This document shows, piece by piece, positions 30,105 to 39,080 of a DNA stretch of 64,000 nt. How positions within the stretch are numbered: position 1 is the stretch's first letter; each line of letters opens with the position of its first letter. The stretch comes from Phaeodactylibacter xiamenensis (GTDB lineage: Bacteria > Bacteroidota > Bacteroidia > Chitinophagales > Saprospiraceae). The notes under the pieces are model-generated. The model was not told the DNA's origin, searched no databases, and was given only the letters and a program-made list of their open reading frames with translations. The translations under genes and the position numbers were made by a program. The DNA is taken from contig NZ_JPOS01000016.1 of the NCBI RefSeq assembly GCF_000759025.1, forward strand, positions 1-64,000, given 5' to 3'.

Positions 30105-31241
30105 TTGAAGAAAAAAGGACAGATGCGTTTATTAGCAACAGTAATATTGGGCATGCTGATGCTCATTTCAGCAGGGTACAAAGAGGATAGGCAAACCGCA
30201 CCCGCCAGCACCTCCGCTGAGGTATTACCACTCCTTGCACCGGGGCAACACCTCGGTATGATTACCGGTTTCAACCCCAGTCAGCCGGCAGCTACTGCCG
30301 ATTCCACTGAAGCCCGCCGGGCAGAAGCGCGGGCAGCGGGGATGACCGTAGGCCGGGTACAGATCGACTGGCCGGAATTAGAGCCTGCTGAGGGGCAGTA
30401 CGATGAAGCAGCGCTGCGAGATCAACTGCGAGAGCTGTCTGAAAAAGGACTGCAACCTTTTCTGACCTTGCCCGCCTACGATAGTGACGGCCCGGTACTA
30501 CCGGCATACCTAGCGGGAAAAAACATAGACGATCCTGAGCTAATCAGCCGTTTCAAAGCACTAATGGACTGGGTAATCCCCATGCTTAAATCAGAGGGCG
30601 GCTGGGGCATCACGATTGCCAATGAGCCCGACAACTTCTTTGCGGAAAGCCCGGACCTGGCCGCTCGTATCTACACCTTTTTGGCAGAAACACGGCAGCA
30701 CATCCATGAGCAATCACCGGAAATGGCAGTGACTGTCACGCTTAATATCGGCAATATGGCTGCAAGCCGGACAGAGATGGAATTACTCCGGACGGGAATG
30801 GATGTTGTTTGCTTTAACCTGTATGGCTCAGGGTTATTTCCGATCGATCAGCCTTATACGGCAGCGGAGATTCAAGCCGAAATGGATGCAGTATTGGATT
30901 TCGCTGAGGGTAAGTCCGTTATTTTTCAGGAAATCGGTATGCATAGCAATACCGACTTGCTCAACAGCTCGGAAGACATTCAGGCGGCATTTTTCGACAC
31001 TTTCTTTGCCCGTATGCAGCAGGAGCCAATGATTCGCGCCGCTTTTATCTTTCAGTTGGTGGACTGGTCGCCGGAAGCCATCGCTGTATTTAATACGATT
31101 TTCGAGGAAGATGTCCCACAATCATTTATAGATCAGTACAGTGCCGTCCTTGGCTCCATTGGGCTGATCCGTTATGAGGATGGGCAGCAAAAGGCAGCCT
31201 GGGGGCGAGTGCTGTACTGGCTTGAAGTGCTGAGGGAATGA
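30105..31241 (+). CDS. Putative glycoside hydrolase of the clan GH-A barrel type
   Basis: This 378-residue exported protein looks like a (beta/alpha)8 barrel. The likely acid/base Glu is in GITIANEPDNF and the likely nucleophile Glu in VIFQEIGMHSN, the spacing and strand context of clan GH-A enzymes. Other supporting segments are VGRVQIDWPELEPAEGQYDE and FQLVDWSP. The signal sequence ends LMLISAGYKED, which looks like a lipobox with Tyr where the lipidated Cys would be. Substrate unknown. The start could be the first ATG (MKKKGQM) or the second Met at residue 7. Confidence 0.65.
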   Translation: MKKKGQMRLLATVILGMLMLISAGYKEDRQTAPASTSAEVLPLLAPGQHLGMITGFNPSQPAATADSTEARRAEARAAGMTVGRVQIDWPELEPAEGQYDEAALRDQLRELSEKGLQPFLTLPAYDSDGPVLPAYLAGKNIDDPELISRFKALMDWVIPMLKSEGGWGITIANEPDNFFAESPDLAARIYTFLAETRQHIHEQSPEMAVTVTLNIGNMAASRTEMELLRTGMDVVCFNLYGSGLFPIDQPYTAAEIQAEMDAVLDFAEGKSVIFQEIGMHSNTDLLNSSEDIQAAFFDTFFARMQQEPMIRAAFIFQLVDWSPEAIAVFNTIFEEDVPQSFIDQYSAVLGSIGLIRYEDGQQKAAWGRVLYWLEVLRE

Positions 31242-31284
31242 GCCTCAAAGCAGAACACCGGACTTTCGTCGACCCCAATCCGGA

Positions 31285-31355
31285 GTTTTACCCCTAAAGC
31301 GATGATCAATCTGATGGGCGAAGACCGCCTTTACGCCGTTTGGCAGGGGTAAAAC
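31285..31355. repeat. Inverted repeat, 11-bp arms
   Basis: GTTTTACCCCT (31285-31295) and AGGGGTAAAAC (31345-31355) are perfect complements separated by 49 nt, between two convergent genes. The loop can be read as a tiny frame (MINLMGEDRLYAVWQG) ending in the right arm, possibly a gene remnant. There is no T tract, so it does not look like a standard terminator. Confidence 0.45.
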
Positions 31356-31388
31356 CAGACTTCCTAACGATAATACACCCGTTTGCTA

Positions 31389-31736
31389 TCAGGCCTTTAG
31401 GTTTGAGGATTTACTATGCCTGTAAAGCAACGCCCCCGCCCCATAAGCCGGCACATCCCACCAATCGGCAATGAAAGCCGGATTCCAAAGCGGAAAGCCA
31501 CACTCGAACAAAAGAACGAACAGCAGGGTCGTCACGGCAATTTCCCAGGGCTGAAGCGGCCTCCAGCCATAGCGCCGTGTGCGCTCCCAGTCGAGCAGGC
31601 CTAGCACGATGGGCATGGAAAGAAAAGGGTCAAGGTAGGCGTGAAAAAAAGGCAGGTGGATGCCTAAGCCCTTTTGCAGCAGCTGATGCAGCACAAAAAG
31701 GAGCAGGCTGCCCCCAAAAACCTGCCGCCGGCTCAT
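31389..31736 (-). CDS. Small integral membrane protein, unknown function
   Basis: This 115-residue protein has about three to four hydrophobic helices (FGGSLLLFVLHQLLQKG, DPFLSMPIVLGLL, IAVTTLLFVLLFECGF). I know similar small proteins in Bacteroidota only as uncharacterised membrane proteins. It overlaps the upstream 76-residue gene by 4 bp, so the two form a translationally coupled pair. The pair is transcribed away from the TetR gene across a region with two operator-like palindromes. Confidence 0.65.
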   Translation of the reverse strand: MSRRQVFGGSLLLFVLHQLLQKGLGIHLPFFHAYLDPFLSMPIVLGLLDWERTRRYGWRPLQPWEIAVTTLLFVLLFECGFPLWNPAFIADWWDVPAYGAGALLYRHSKSSNLKA

Positions 31737-31963
31737 AGCGCCGCCATAAAGGCAAAGATTAAGCCGATGACCAGAAAGGGGGAAAGCGCAATCATAACGA
31801 TAATGAGCAAGACTCGCAGCAGCACCTTACCTATCAACAGGTACAAAGGATCTTCCCCCCGAAGCTTTAGCTTTTCATCAATAGTCCGGTAGCTGTCTTT
31901 CATTTGGCCAATAGACTTGTCCATCATTTTTCCTTCGTCCTGCGGATCGGTTGATTGCTCCAT
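31733..31963 (-). CDS. Small membrane protein with soluble N-terminus, unknown function
   Basis: This 76-residue protein has a charged N-terminal half (EDPQDEGKMMDKSIG-like, with DSYRTIDEKLKLRGEDPLY) and one or two C-terminal membrane segments (LLIGKVLLRVLLIIVMIALSPF). It is the first gene of a two-gene unit divergent from the TetR-type regulator. Its ATG lies 14 bp from the first of two palindromic sites, a position where a repressor would block it. Function unknown. Confidence 0.6.
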   Translation of the reverse strand: MEQSTDPQDEGKMMDKSIGQMKDSYRTIDEKLKLRGEDPLYLLIGKVLLRVLLIIVMIALSPFLVIGLIFAFMAAL

Positions 31964-31976
31964 TCAAAAATTATTT

Positions 31977-32020
31977 TAGAACAATTGTGCTAATTATTTT
32001 AGTTTAGAACAACTGTACTA
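31977..32020. promoter_or_regulatory. Two tandem palindromic operators of the TetR regulator
   Basis: TAGAACAATTGTGCTA (31977-31992) and TAGAACAACTGTACTA (32005-32020) both fit the palindrome TAGnACAnnTGTnCTA, and their starts are 28 bp apart. They lie in the 92-bp divergent intergenic region between the small membrane-protein pair and the tetR-like gene. This is the expected position for autoregulation plus control of the neighbours. Confidence 0.75.
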
Positions 32021-32042
32021 GCTTTTTCGTTCTCAATAATAT

Positions 32043-32050
32043 TAGTTTTG
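32043..32050 (+). promoter_or_regulatory. Bacteroidota -7 box upstream of the tetR-like gene
   Basis: TAGTTTTG matches TAnnTTTG. A T-rich stretch (32023-32027) stands at about the -33 distance, directly after the second operator. The start codon at 32056 is only 5 bp past the box, so the transcript would be leaderless or nearly so. Confidence 0.5.
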
Positions 32051-32055
32051 TACGC

Positions 32056-32688
32056 ATGAAAACCAAAGACCGCATACTGCAAGCCGCCCTACGGCAGTTC
32101 AATGAGCTGGGTACCGATCAGGCGACGGTTCGGAGTATTGCGGAAGAGGTGGGCATCAGCCACGGCAACCTCTGTTACCATTACAAAAATACGGATGAGC
32201 TCATCGAGGCGCTTTATCTGCAACTGGTAGCGGAGATTTCGCCCTTTGCGGAAAGCGCATTCCGGCCGGACATCGATCTTCAGGAAGTGTGGGAACAGTC
32301 CTGGCTGACCTTTCAACTGATGTACCGTTACCGCTTCCTGCTCCTGGACTTTGCGCGCATCATACGCCGTATCGACAGCATGCGGCAAAACTTCCGGCAG
32401 CTGATGGTTTTGCGCCGTCAGCAGTTTCACCACGGGCTGCAGCAGCTTATTCAGCGGGGATGGATGGAACCGGAGCCCTTGCCCGGACAGTACGATCACC
32501 TGGTTACCCAATTCCTTATCGTTGGCAACCACTGGATTACAGAGTCTACCATACAGTTTGAACAGGAAGGGGAGGAAGTGGTGCGGTACTACCACCGGGC
32601 GATGATGGCTTTGCTGTTTCCTTACCTGAGCGAGAAAGGAAAGCAGATGCACAGGGAGCTAGCTCCGGATGGGAAATCCGGATTATAA
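32056..32688 (+). CDS. TetR/AcrR-family transcription regulator
   Basis: This 210-residue regulator has an N-terminal helix-turn-helix (ATVRSIAEEVGISHGNLCYHYKNTDELIEAL, read in two overlapping helices at about residues 22-55) and a large helical ligand domain. The ligand domain is rich in aromatic and basic residues (MYRYRFLLLDFARIIRRIDSM). It lies next to two palindromic sites and divergent from two small membrane-protein genes, which are probably its targets together with itself. The inducer is unknown. Confidence 0.88.
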   Translation: MKTKDRILQAALRQFNELGTDQATVRSIAEEVGISHGNLCYHYKNTDELIEALYLQLVAEISPFAESAFRPDIDLQEVWEQSWLTFQLMYRYRFLLLDFARIIRRIDSMRQNFRQLMVLRRQQFHHGLQQLIQRGWMEPEPLPGQYDHLVTQFLIVGNHWITESTIQFEQEGEEVVRYYHRAMMALLFPYLSEKGKQMHRELAPDGKSGL

Positions 32689-32760
32689 CCTTGAACATAC
32701 CCCTGCAAAACCTTTGCGCCGCAGCCCCTCCGCTCTGGCAAGCACGTAAAGTTGCGCGGC

Positions 32761-34344
32761 CTAAAACTCACTCTTAAAGTGGAACTGCACCTTCGGATGA
32801 TTCTCCTGCGCCATTTGCAGAGACCAGGCGGATTCTGCCAGATAGACCAGCTGCCCGTGTTTATCGCGGGCGAGGTCCCGCTTCCGCCGCTGAATGAATT
32901 CCTTCATGGCCTTCTCATCATCACAGGTGACCCAGCAGGCTTTATGGAGGTTCACCGGCTCGTAGCTGCACTTGGCACCGTACTCATGCTCCAGGCGGTA
33001 CTGAATGACCTCAAACTGCAGGGCGCCTACTGTGCCAATGATTTTCCGGTTGTTATCCTCTTTGGTGAAAAGCTGTGCCACGCCCTCGTCCATTAGTTGT
33101 ACCAGCCCTTTATCAAGCTGCTTATACTTGAGCGGATCAGCGTTATTGACAAAGCGGAACTGCTCCGGGGAGAAGCTCGGGATGCCTTTGAAGTGCAGGA
33201 CTTCGCCTTCGGTGAGGGTATCGCCAATCTTAAAGTTGCCGCTATCGTAGAGGCCCACCACGTCACCGGGGTAGGCTTCCTCCAGAATGGTCTTTTTAGC
33301 CGCCATAAAGCTTGTGGGGTTCGGAAACTTCATCTTGCGGTTTTGCCGCACGTGCAGGTAATTGGTATTGCGCTCGAAGCGGCCGGAGCAGACCCGCAGG
33401 AAAGCGATACGGTCCCGGTGGTTGGGGTCCATATTGGCGTGTATCTTGAATACAAAACCTGCAAATTTATCTTCATTTGGTTTGACCTCCCGTTCTTCGG
33501 TGACCCGCCCAAGTGGCGGAGGAGCCACTTCCACAAAGCAATCGAGGAGCTCACGTACGCCGAAGTTGTTGATGGCTGAGCCAAAGAAAACCGGTGAAAG
33601 CTCGCCCTTCAGGTAGGCCTCCCGGTCGAATTTAGGATAGACCGACTCAACCATGTGCACTTCTTCACGTAGTTCATCTGCCGCTGCCTCGCCCACCAGC
33701 TCATCAAGCTGACGGTCAGTCAGGTCGTTGATTTCTATTCGATCTTCCTCATCCTCCTGCTTGCCGTGGGGGCGGAAAAGCACCAGCTTTTGCTCATACA
33801 TGCTATATACGCCCTTGAAGCGCTGCCCCATACCTATCGGCCAGCTTAGCGGGCGAACGGTCAGCCCCAGCTTTTGCTCCAGCTCGTCGAGGAGGTCGAA
33901 GCCATCGAGGCCCTCGCGGTCCAGCTTGTTGATGAAGACGATGATCGGTGTGTTGCGCATGCGGCATACATTGACCAGCTTCTCGGTTTGTGCCTCCACG
34001 CCCTTAGCCACGTCGATCACTACAATCACGCTATCCACCGCCGTGAGGGTACGGTAGGTGTCTTCCTGGAAATCCTGGTGACCAGGGGTGTCAAGAATAT
34101 TGATCTTAAGGTTGCGGTATTCAAAGGCCATGACGGAGGTTGCCACCGAAATACCCCGCTGCCGCTCAATCTCCATAAAGTCGGAGGTGGCGCTGCGCTT
34201 AATTTTATTCGACTTGACTGCACCGGCTACCTGAATGGCGCCCCCAAAGAGCAGCAATTTTTCCGTAAGGGTGGTTTTTCCGGCATCCGGGTGGCTGATG
34301 ATGCCAAAAGTGCGGCGCCGGTTGAGTTCTTTGTTGAAAGACAT
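32761..34344 (-). CDS. prfC: Peptide chain release factor 3
   Basis: This 527-residue translational GTPase recycles release factors 1 and 2 after termination. The G1 motif is SHPDAGKTT (17-25), followed by the switch I region ([12 protein letters not shown]), G3 DTPGHQDF, G4 NKLDREG and RF3-specific C-terminal domains ([20 protein letters not shown]). Length is normal. A -7 box is found 26 bp before the start. It is monocistronic, between the convergent tetR gene and a divergent antiporter gene. Confidence 0.96.
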   Translation of the reverse strand: MSFNKELNRRRTFGIISHPDAGKTTLTEKLLLFGGAIQVAGAVKSNKIKRSATSDFMEIERQRGISVATSVMAFEYRNLKINILDTPGHQDFQEDTYRTLTAVDSVIVVIDVAKGVEAQTEKLVNVCRMRNTPIIVFINKLDREGLDGFDLLDELEQKLGLTVRPLSWPIGMGQRFKGVYSMYEQKLVLFRPHGKQEDEEDRIEINDLTDRQLDELVGEAAADELREEVHMVESVYPKFDREAYLKGELSPVFFGSAINNFGVRELLDCFVEVAPPPLGRVTEEREVKPNEDKFAGFVFKIHANMDPNHRDRIAFLRVCSGRFERNTNYLHVRQNRKMKFPNPTSFMAAKKTILEEAYPGDVVGLYDSGNFKIGDTLTEGEVLHFKGIPSFSPEQFRFVNNADPLKYKQLDKGLVQLMDEGVAQLFTKEDNNRKIIGTVGALQFEVIQYRLEHEYGAKCSYEPVNLHKACWVTCDDEKAMKEFIQRRKRDLARDKHGQLVYLAESAWSLQMAQENHPKVQFHFKSEF

Positions 34345-34369
34345 ATAGACTGCGTGAATTTTCGAAGCG

Positions 34370-34377
34370 CAAAGGTA
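34370..34377 (-). promoter_or_regulatory. Bacteroidota -7 box of prfC
   Basis: On the minus strand the sequence reads TACCTTTG, an exact TAnnTTTG match, 25 bp before the prfC ATG. A TTTC sits at roughly the -33 distance. Position and orientation suit a monocistronic prfC promoter. Confidence 0.55.
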
Positions 34378-34513
34378 GTTATTTTTCTGCCGAAACCACG
34401 GATGTTCAGGTATTTAGCGGCTATGATCGCAAAGACTCGCAAACCAAGGCCGGGTGAAGTGGGTTAATTGTAGAGTTAAATTGTTTTTACAACCCACTAA
34501 CTGGACAACGCCC

Positions 34514-36388
34514 ATGCTCGAACTCGCTGGCATCATCGTTTTAGGCATCTTCGCCCAATGGCTGGCCTGGCGCACCAAAGTGCCGGCTATCCTGCCTTTG
34601 ATCCTGATTGGGCTGATCGTCGGGCCGATTTCCACCTTTTTTACCCACGATGGCGAGAAACTGCTGGAACCGCTCCTGGTTGAGAGCGAAAAAGGGACGA
34701 CCGGGATTTTCCCCGGTAAATACCTGTTCTCTTTCGTGTCTCTGGCCATTGGCGTTATCCTGTTTGAAGGGGGGCTTACCCTGAAACGGAAGGAAATCGC
34801 CGGCGTGGGCCCGGCTATCCTGAAAATGATAACCGTGGGGTCGCTCATTACTTTTATTGGCGCCGGCCTCTTTGCGCACTACATTATGGAGCTCAACTGG
34901 GCGGTTTCCTTTTTGTTTGGAGCGCTTATTATCGTGACCGGGCCGACCGTAATTGCACCGATCCTGCAAAATATCCCACTCAACCGTAACGTCAGTACTG
35001 TTCTGAAGTGGGAGGGTATCCTGATTGACCCCATAGGTGCGCTCGTAGCAGTATTGGTCTTTGAGTTTATCCGCTCGGCGGAGGGCGGCGTGGAATTTAC
35101 TTCCCATGCGCTGGTTTCCTTCTTCCAGATTCTTCTCATTGGTCTGGCCATGGGTGCCGTAGCGGGCTATGCCCTTTATCAGTTCATCATCCGGGACCTG
35201 ATCCCCCACTACCTCCTCAATGTATTCACTCTGGCGATGGTGCTGCTTATCTTTGTATTTTCTGATGTGCTGGCCCATGAGTCCGGGCTGCTTTCGGTAG
35301 TCGTTATGGGCATGGTACTGGGCAATATGGATGTGCCCTGGCTTAAAGAGATCCTGTCGTTTAAGGAATCGCTGAGCGTACTGCTGATTTCTATTTTGTT
35401 CATCATACTGGCCGCACTAATCAACGTTGATGATATCCAAATCATTATCAGCGACTGGCGGGCGCTGGGTCTCTTCCTTTCCATTACCCTGATCCTGCGG
35501 CCCATAGGCGTATTCCTGAGCACGCGCCGCTCAGACCTGAATTTCCGGGAGAAGCTGTTTATTTCCTGGGTAGGCCCACGGGGAATTGTTGCCGCTGGTA
35601 TTGCCTCGCTTTTTGGGCTGACGCTGACGTCAGAAAACCCACCGGTGGAAGATGCAGAGTTTTTGGTGCCTCTGGTGTTTATGATTGTGCTGGGCACTGT
35701 GCTCATCAATGCGACCACCGCCCGCTTTATTGCCAAAGTATTGAAAGTCACACTCGATAGCTCGGAAGGCATTCTCATTGTGGGCGCCAACGGAGCGAGC
35801 CGCATCATCGGGCAGTACCTGCAGGGGCGCAACCGGCATGTGGTGCTCATAGACAACAACGAGAGCAATGTAAAAAAGGCCAGAGAAGAAAACCTTGAAG
35901 CGTACAACGTCAATATCTACACCGATGACCTGTCCGATCAGTTTGAGCTGCTGGATATGGGCTACATGATTTCTATGACAAGCAGTGCCGACATCAACAC
36001 CTACGCGGTGCGCAAATACCAGAAAATTTTTGGGGAGAATGGCGCTTTCCGCTTGCTGACGCCCGATGAACTCAAGCGCGGCCGGGAGGAGTTACCGCAG
36101 CAAGGCATTTTCTCCTACACCGATGACTTCCTCAACCTCAATGAGATTGCCCGGGACTTCCCGACGGTGCATGAACTGGAGGTGAATGCTAAAGAGGATA
36201 TTGAGCGGATACTTGACCGCACCGCTGTTAATACACATACCGCACCGCTGTTTTTGCTTTCACCGGACGGCAACCTTGAACCCATCCCCCACAGCCTTGA
36301 GGATTACGAATGTGAGGAAGGGGTTAAGATTGTTTATCTGGGGCGCAAGCTGGAAAAGCCTTCCATTCAGGAAGTCATGGGCAAGTAA
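34514..36388 (+). CDS. Na+/H+ (or K+/H+) antiporter with C-terminal TrkA-N domain
   Basis: This 624-residue transporter belongs to the CPA1 NhaP-like group. The start is the ATG at 34514 (MLELAGIIVLGIFAQWLAW); an in-frame ATG at 34454 would put a 20-residue polar stretch ahead of the first helix. About twelve membrane helices are visible, with GPTVIAPILQNIPL and IDPIGALVAVLVFEF as the conserved ion-site helices and WVGPRGIVAAGIASLF near the end. A cytosolic Rossmann domain follows (about 415-540, GILIVGANGASRIIG, VVLIDNNESNV), likely a nucleotide-binding gate. It is convergent with the CBS gene, two bases apart. Confidence 0.85.
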   Translation: MLELAGIIVLGIFAQWLAWRTKVPAILPLILIGLIVGPISTFFTHDGEKLLEPLLVESEKGTTGIFPGKYLFSFVSLAIGVILFEGGLTLKRKEIAGVGPAILKMITVGSLITFIGAGLFAHYIMELNWAVSFLFGALIIVTGPTVIAPILQNIPLNRNVSTVLKWEGILIDPIGALVAVLVFEFIRSAEGGVEFTSHALVSFFQILLIGLAMGAVAGYALYQFIIRDLIPHYLLNVFTLAMVLLIFVFSDVLAHESGLLSVVVMGMVLGNMDVPWLKEILSFKESLSVLLISILFIILAALINVDDIQIIISDWRALGLFLSITLILRPIGVFLSTRRSDLNFREKLFISWVGPRGIVAAGIASLFGLTLTSENPPVEDAEFLVPLVFMIVLGTVLINATTARFIAKVLKVTLDSSEGILIVGANGASRIIGQYLQGRNRHVVLIDNNESNVKKAREENLEAYNVNIYTDDLSDQFELLDMGYMISMTSSADINTYAVRKYQKIFGENGAFRLLTPDELKRGREELPQQGIFSYTDDFLNLNEIARDFPTVHELEVNAKEDIERILDRTAVNTHTAPLFLLSPDGNLEPIPHSLEDYECEEGVKIVYLGRKLEKPSIQEVMGK

Positions 36389-36390
36389 AC

Positions 36391-36825
36391 TCAGGATTCC
36401 TGGCCGGCTTTATTGACCAGGTCGAGGATATCGTGCGTGGTGACGATACCGCAGATACTGTCTTTCCCGTCAAGCACAGGAAGGGCCTGGTAGCGGTTCT
36501 CCGACAAGAGGCGCACTGCTTCCTTTATGGGGTCGCTTTCCCGCAGCGTTTCCACTTCTTCCTGCATAATCTCCATTGCCTTAAAGGCCCGCAGCTTAGC
36601 GGTTTCGCGGAAGCGGTCCGTCTCATGGGAAGTATAGCCCCGCAGCAGGTACAGGAAATCCGACTTGCCAACGATGCCGACCACCTTGCGCTTCTCATCG
36701 AGCACCGGAATATGATGGATACGGTTTTCCTTGAACAAGGTATCAATTTCGGTAGCAGGGCTGTCCGGCGCAATGGTCTTGAGCTCGGTGGACATTATGG
36801 TGGAAATGGGCGCATTGAGGTCCAT
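36391..36825 (-). CDS. CBS-domain pair protein
   Basis: This 144-residue protein consists of two CBS domains (APISTIMSTELKTIAPDSPA and AMEIMQEEVETLRESDPIK as their starts, with HHIPVLDEKRKVVGIVGKSD and YQALPVLDGKDSICGIVTTHD). Such pairs bind adenine nucleotides and regulate partner proteins. The start at MDLNAPI (36825) is preferred to an in-frame ATG 33 bp upstream because the domain begins here. Its stop lies two bases from the antiporter stop on the other strand. No partner is evident. Confidence 0.85.
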   Translation of the reverse strand: MDLNAPISTIMSTELKTIAPDSPATEIDTLFKENRIHHIPVLDEKRKVVGIVGKSDFLYLLRGYTSHETDRFRETAKLRAFKAMEIMQEEVETLRESDPIKEAVRLLSENRYQALPVLDGKDSICGIVTTHDILDLVNKAGQES

Positions 36826-36932
36826 GGTGTTGCTGGTTTTAGTTTTGGAAAAAATCAAAAATAGGGCTTTTGGGTATTAGCCCTAAATTCCGGTCGTTAA
36901 TAAATAGAAAAAATTACGTTTCCCAAACCTTG

Positions 36933-37499
36933 TCAGGGTATTTGAGTAAGCCGGTAGCGCCAGATAATACCCCTCAGCTTGTGCGCATATTCAGGATCGG
37001 TGGCGTACCCCCCGCTTTGAATGGCATCCGTCCAGCCGGTGTAATCGTTTGCTTCCAGGGTTTTGAGGATGGCGTAGCGCTCGCTTTGCATCAGAAAGTC
37101 ACCAAAATCCTCGTAACTCCGGCGGATAAGCGGGTACTTTCTGAAGCAATCGTTCTGCGTCACCATCTGCTGCCCGTTGTATTCCTGCGTAGGCTTGCAG
37201 TACTCCAGTCCGCGCCATTCCGGTTTTGACTTGATGCCGAAGTGATTATTGGCATGCTTAGCCAGCTCACTTCTGCCCCAGTCGCTTTCCAGCCCGGCCA
37301 CTGCATAGATAATTGCCTTGGGGATGCCCGTTTCCTGGTGCAGGGCTTCGGCAAGGAAGTCGTGCTTTTGGATATAGGCGCGGACTTTCCATGGGCGCTC
37401 TGCCGCCGCCGCCTGATTGCGCTCAGAGATAAAGCTGCACACCAGAATAAGCCCGAGGGCGAAGGTACTATAGTGGATGAAAGGTTGAAGGCGTTTCAT
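36933..37499 (-). CDS. Exported N-acetylglucosaminidase-type peptidoglycan hydrolase
   Basis: This 188-residue protein has an N-terminal membrane/signal segment (HYSTFALGLILVCSFIS) and a mannosyl-glycoprotein endo-beta-N-acetylglucosaminidase-like (GH73) domain. The catalytic Glu is probably in IIYAVAGLESDWGRSELAKHANNHFG, and the C-terminus has YRRSYEDFGDF-like and GYATDPEYAHKL segments typical of the family. The start is the ATG at 37499; the frame stays open further upstream but runs antisense through the MATE gene. It is divergent from the MATE gene, with 130 bp between starts. Confidence 0.85.
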   Translation of the reverse strand: MKRLQPFIHYSTFALGLILVCSFISERNQAAAAERPWKVRAYIQKHDFLAEALHQETGIPKAIIYAVAGLESDWGRSELAKHANNHFGIKSKPEWRGLEYCKPTQEYNGQQMVTQNDCFRKYPLIRRSYEDFGDFLMQSERYAILKTLEANDYTGWTDAIQSGGYATDPEYAHKLRGIIWRYRLTQIP

Positions 37500-37603
37500 G
37501 TTTAGACTGCTTTTTTCTGCGGGCAACAGCCCGCCGGGCATAGAAAGAATAGCATCAAATATACCAATGTCATCAAAAACCGGCAACAAGTCCAACAATA
37601 CTG

Positions 37604-37611
37604 TACCTTTG
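37604..37611 (+). promoter_or_regulatory. Bacteroidota -7 box of the MATE gene
   Basis: TACCTTTG is an exact TAnnTTTG match 18 bp before the ATG at 37630. It supports that start over the in-frame ATGs at 37498 and 37567, which would lie upstream of the transcription start. No clear -33 TTTG is seen. Confidence 0.5.
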
Positions 37612-37629
37612 CCGCGCAATTTTTCAGGC

Positions 37630-38973
37630 ATGTGGCAAGAAGTCAAACATACTTTAAAGCTGGGCTGGCCCATTATACTGGGCAATATGACGCAGATTGC
37701 GCTGGGCATCATTGACAGTGCGATGGTGGGGGCTATCCACAGTTCGCAACTGGCTGCTGCCGCCTTCGTCAATAACCTCATCACATTGCCGTTGGTCCTC
37801 GGTATTGGATTGACCACTGCCATTTCCCCTTTAGTCGCTTCTGCAATGGGTGAAAATGAGCCCGATAAGCCGCTGCGCATCCTTTTCAACGGCGGGCTGA
37901 TTGTGACCCTTATGTCGTTGCTGTTCGCTATTGGCATCCACTTTGGAGTAGATATGGTCTACTACTTCGGGCAGGATGAAATCGTAGCCGACCTCTCCCG
38001 TCCTTACCTGATCTGGATGGGCTGGGGTATGGTACCTATGGCTGTTTTCATGGCCATGAAGCAGTTTGCCGATGGGCTGGGTCACACCCGGGTGCCTATG
38101 TACCTGGCGCTGCTGGCCATCCCGGTGAATGTCCTGGTTAACTACGCTTTCATCTTCGGAGAATGGGGGGCACCGCGTATGGAGCTGGAGGGAGCCGGCG
38201 TAGGTACGATGGTCTCCCGTGTGGTCACCATGGTTGCCCTGTTTTGGCTGATCGCCTACGGCAAGGGCTTTGCGCCCTACCGGCAGCATCTGACAGATCA
38301 GCTGCAAATACGCCGGGACCGCTTTCAGGATATTTTCCGGATTGGGATTCCAGCCAGTTTGCAGTATGGTATGGAGTCTGCCGCCTTCGCCGTTTCCGGT
38401 ATTATGGCCGGTTGGCTGGGCTATATTCAGCAGGCAGCCCACCAAATTGCCATCAGTATTGCCTCCTTTACGTTCATGGTGTCGGTAGGCATTAGTGCGG
38501 CAGGGAGCATAAGGGTGGGCTACGCCTATGGCCGGCAGGACTGGCTGCATGCCCGCAGTGTAGGGCAGTCTACCTTTGTGATTGCGGCGGCTTACGGGCT
38601 GCTCTGTGCCATTGTATTTGTATTGACGCGCCACAAGTTGCCCTTGCTTTTCAATGATGAGCCTCAAGTGGTCACCTACGCTGCCACCCTCTTGTTTCTA
38701 ACGGCCGTCTTCCAGATTTCAGATTCTGTACAGGCCATAGGCGTCGGCTTACTGCGGGGTATTCAGGATGTAAAAGTGCCTACTTTTTTCGTTTTTCTGG
38801 CTTATTGGGCCATTGGCATCCCCTCGGGCTACTGGCTGGCTTTTGTGCAGGATTTGGATATCTCGGGGCTTTGGATCGGGCTGGTACTCGGGCTGAGTGC
38901 AAGTGCCGTGTTGCTCACGCTTCGGTTCCTACGGCTTACTAAACGGCAGACTGGGTCAGCTACAAAAACTTAA
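37630..38973 (+). CDS. MATE-family multidrug/sodium antiporter
   Basis: This 447-residue efflux protein has twelve membrane helices in two related halves. Conserved segments include LGWPIILGNMTQIALGIIDSAMVG at the front and GIPASLQYGMESAAFAVSGIMAGWLG at the start of the second half. Length from the ATG at 37630 (MWQEVKHTLKL) equals that of typical MATE proteins, whereas the longer frame adds 44 polar residues. It would export cationic drugs or metabolites against a Na+ or H+ gradient. It is divergent from the glucosaminidase gene. Confidence 0.9.
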   Translation: MWQEVKHTLKLGWPIILGNMTQIALGIIDSAMVGAIHSSQLAAAAFVNNLITLPLVLGIGLTTAISPLVASAMGENEPDKPLRILFNGGLIVTLMSLLFAIGIHFGVDMVYYFGQDEIVADLSRPYLIWMGWGMVPMAVFMAMKQFADGLGHTRVPMYLALLAIPVNVLVNYAFIFGEWGAPRMELEGAGVGTMVSRVVTMVALFWLIAYGKGFAPYRQHLTDQLQIRRDRFQDIFRIGIPASLQYGMESAAFAVSGIMAGWLGYIQQAAHQIAISIASFTFMVSVGISAAGSIRVGYAYGRQDWLHARSVGQSTFVIAAAYGLLCAIVFVLTRHKLPLLFNDEPQVVTYAATLLFLTAVFQISDSVQAIGVGLLRGIQDVKVPTFFVFLAYWAIGIPSGYWLAFVQDLDISGLWIGLVLGLSASAVLLTLRFLRLTKRQTGSATKT

Positions 38974-39080
38974 CCCTCGCTTTACTTCCAGTTAATAATT
39001 CAGGCGTAGCTTTCGTATGCTGAAAACAGGGCTATTGTGATTCTAAAATGACTCCAATCCGGAGCTACCCTACTACTGCT

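Noticed and set aside
37500-37937. N-terminal extension of the glucosaminidase frame
   Set aside because: The extension is antisense to the MATE gene and would precede the signal segment. The ATG at 37499 gives a normal exported enzyme.
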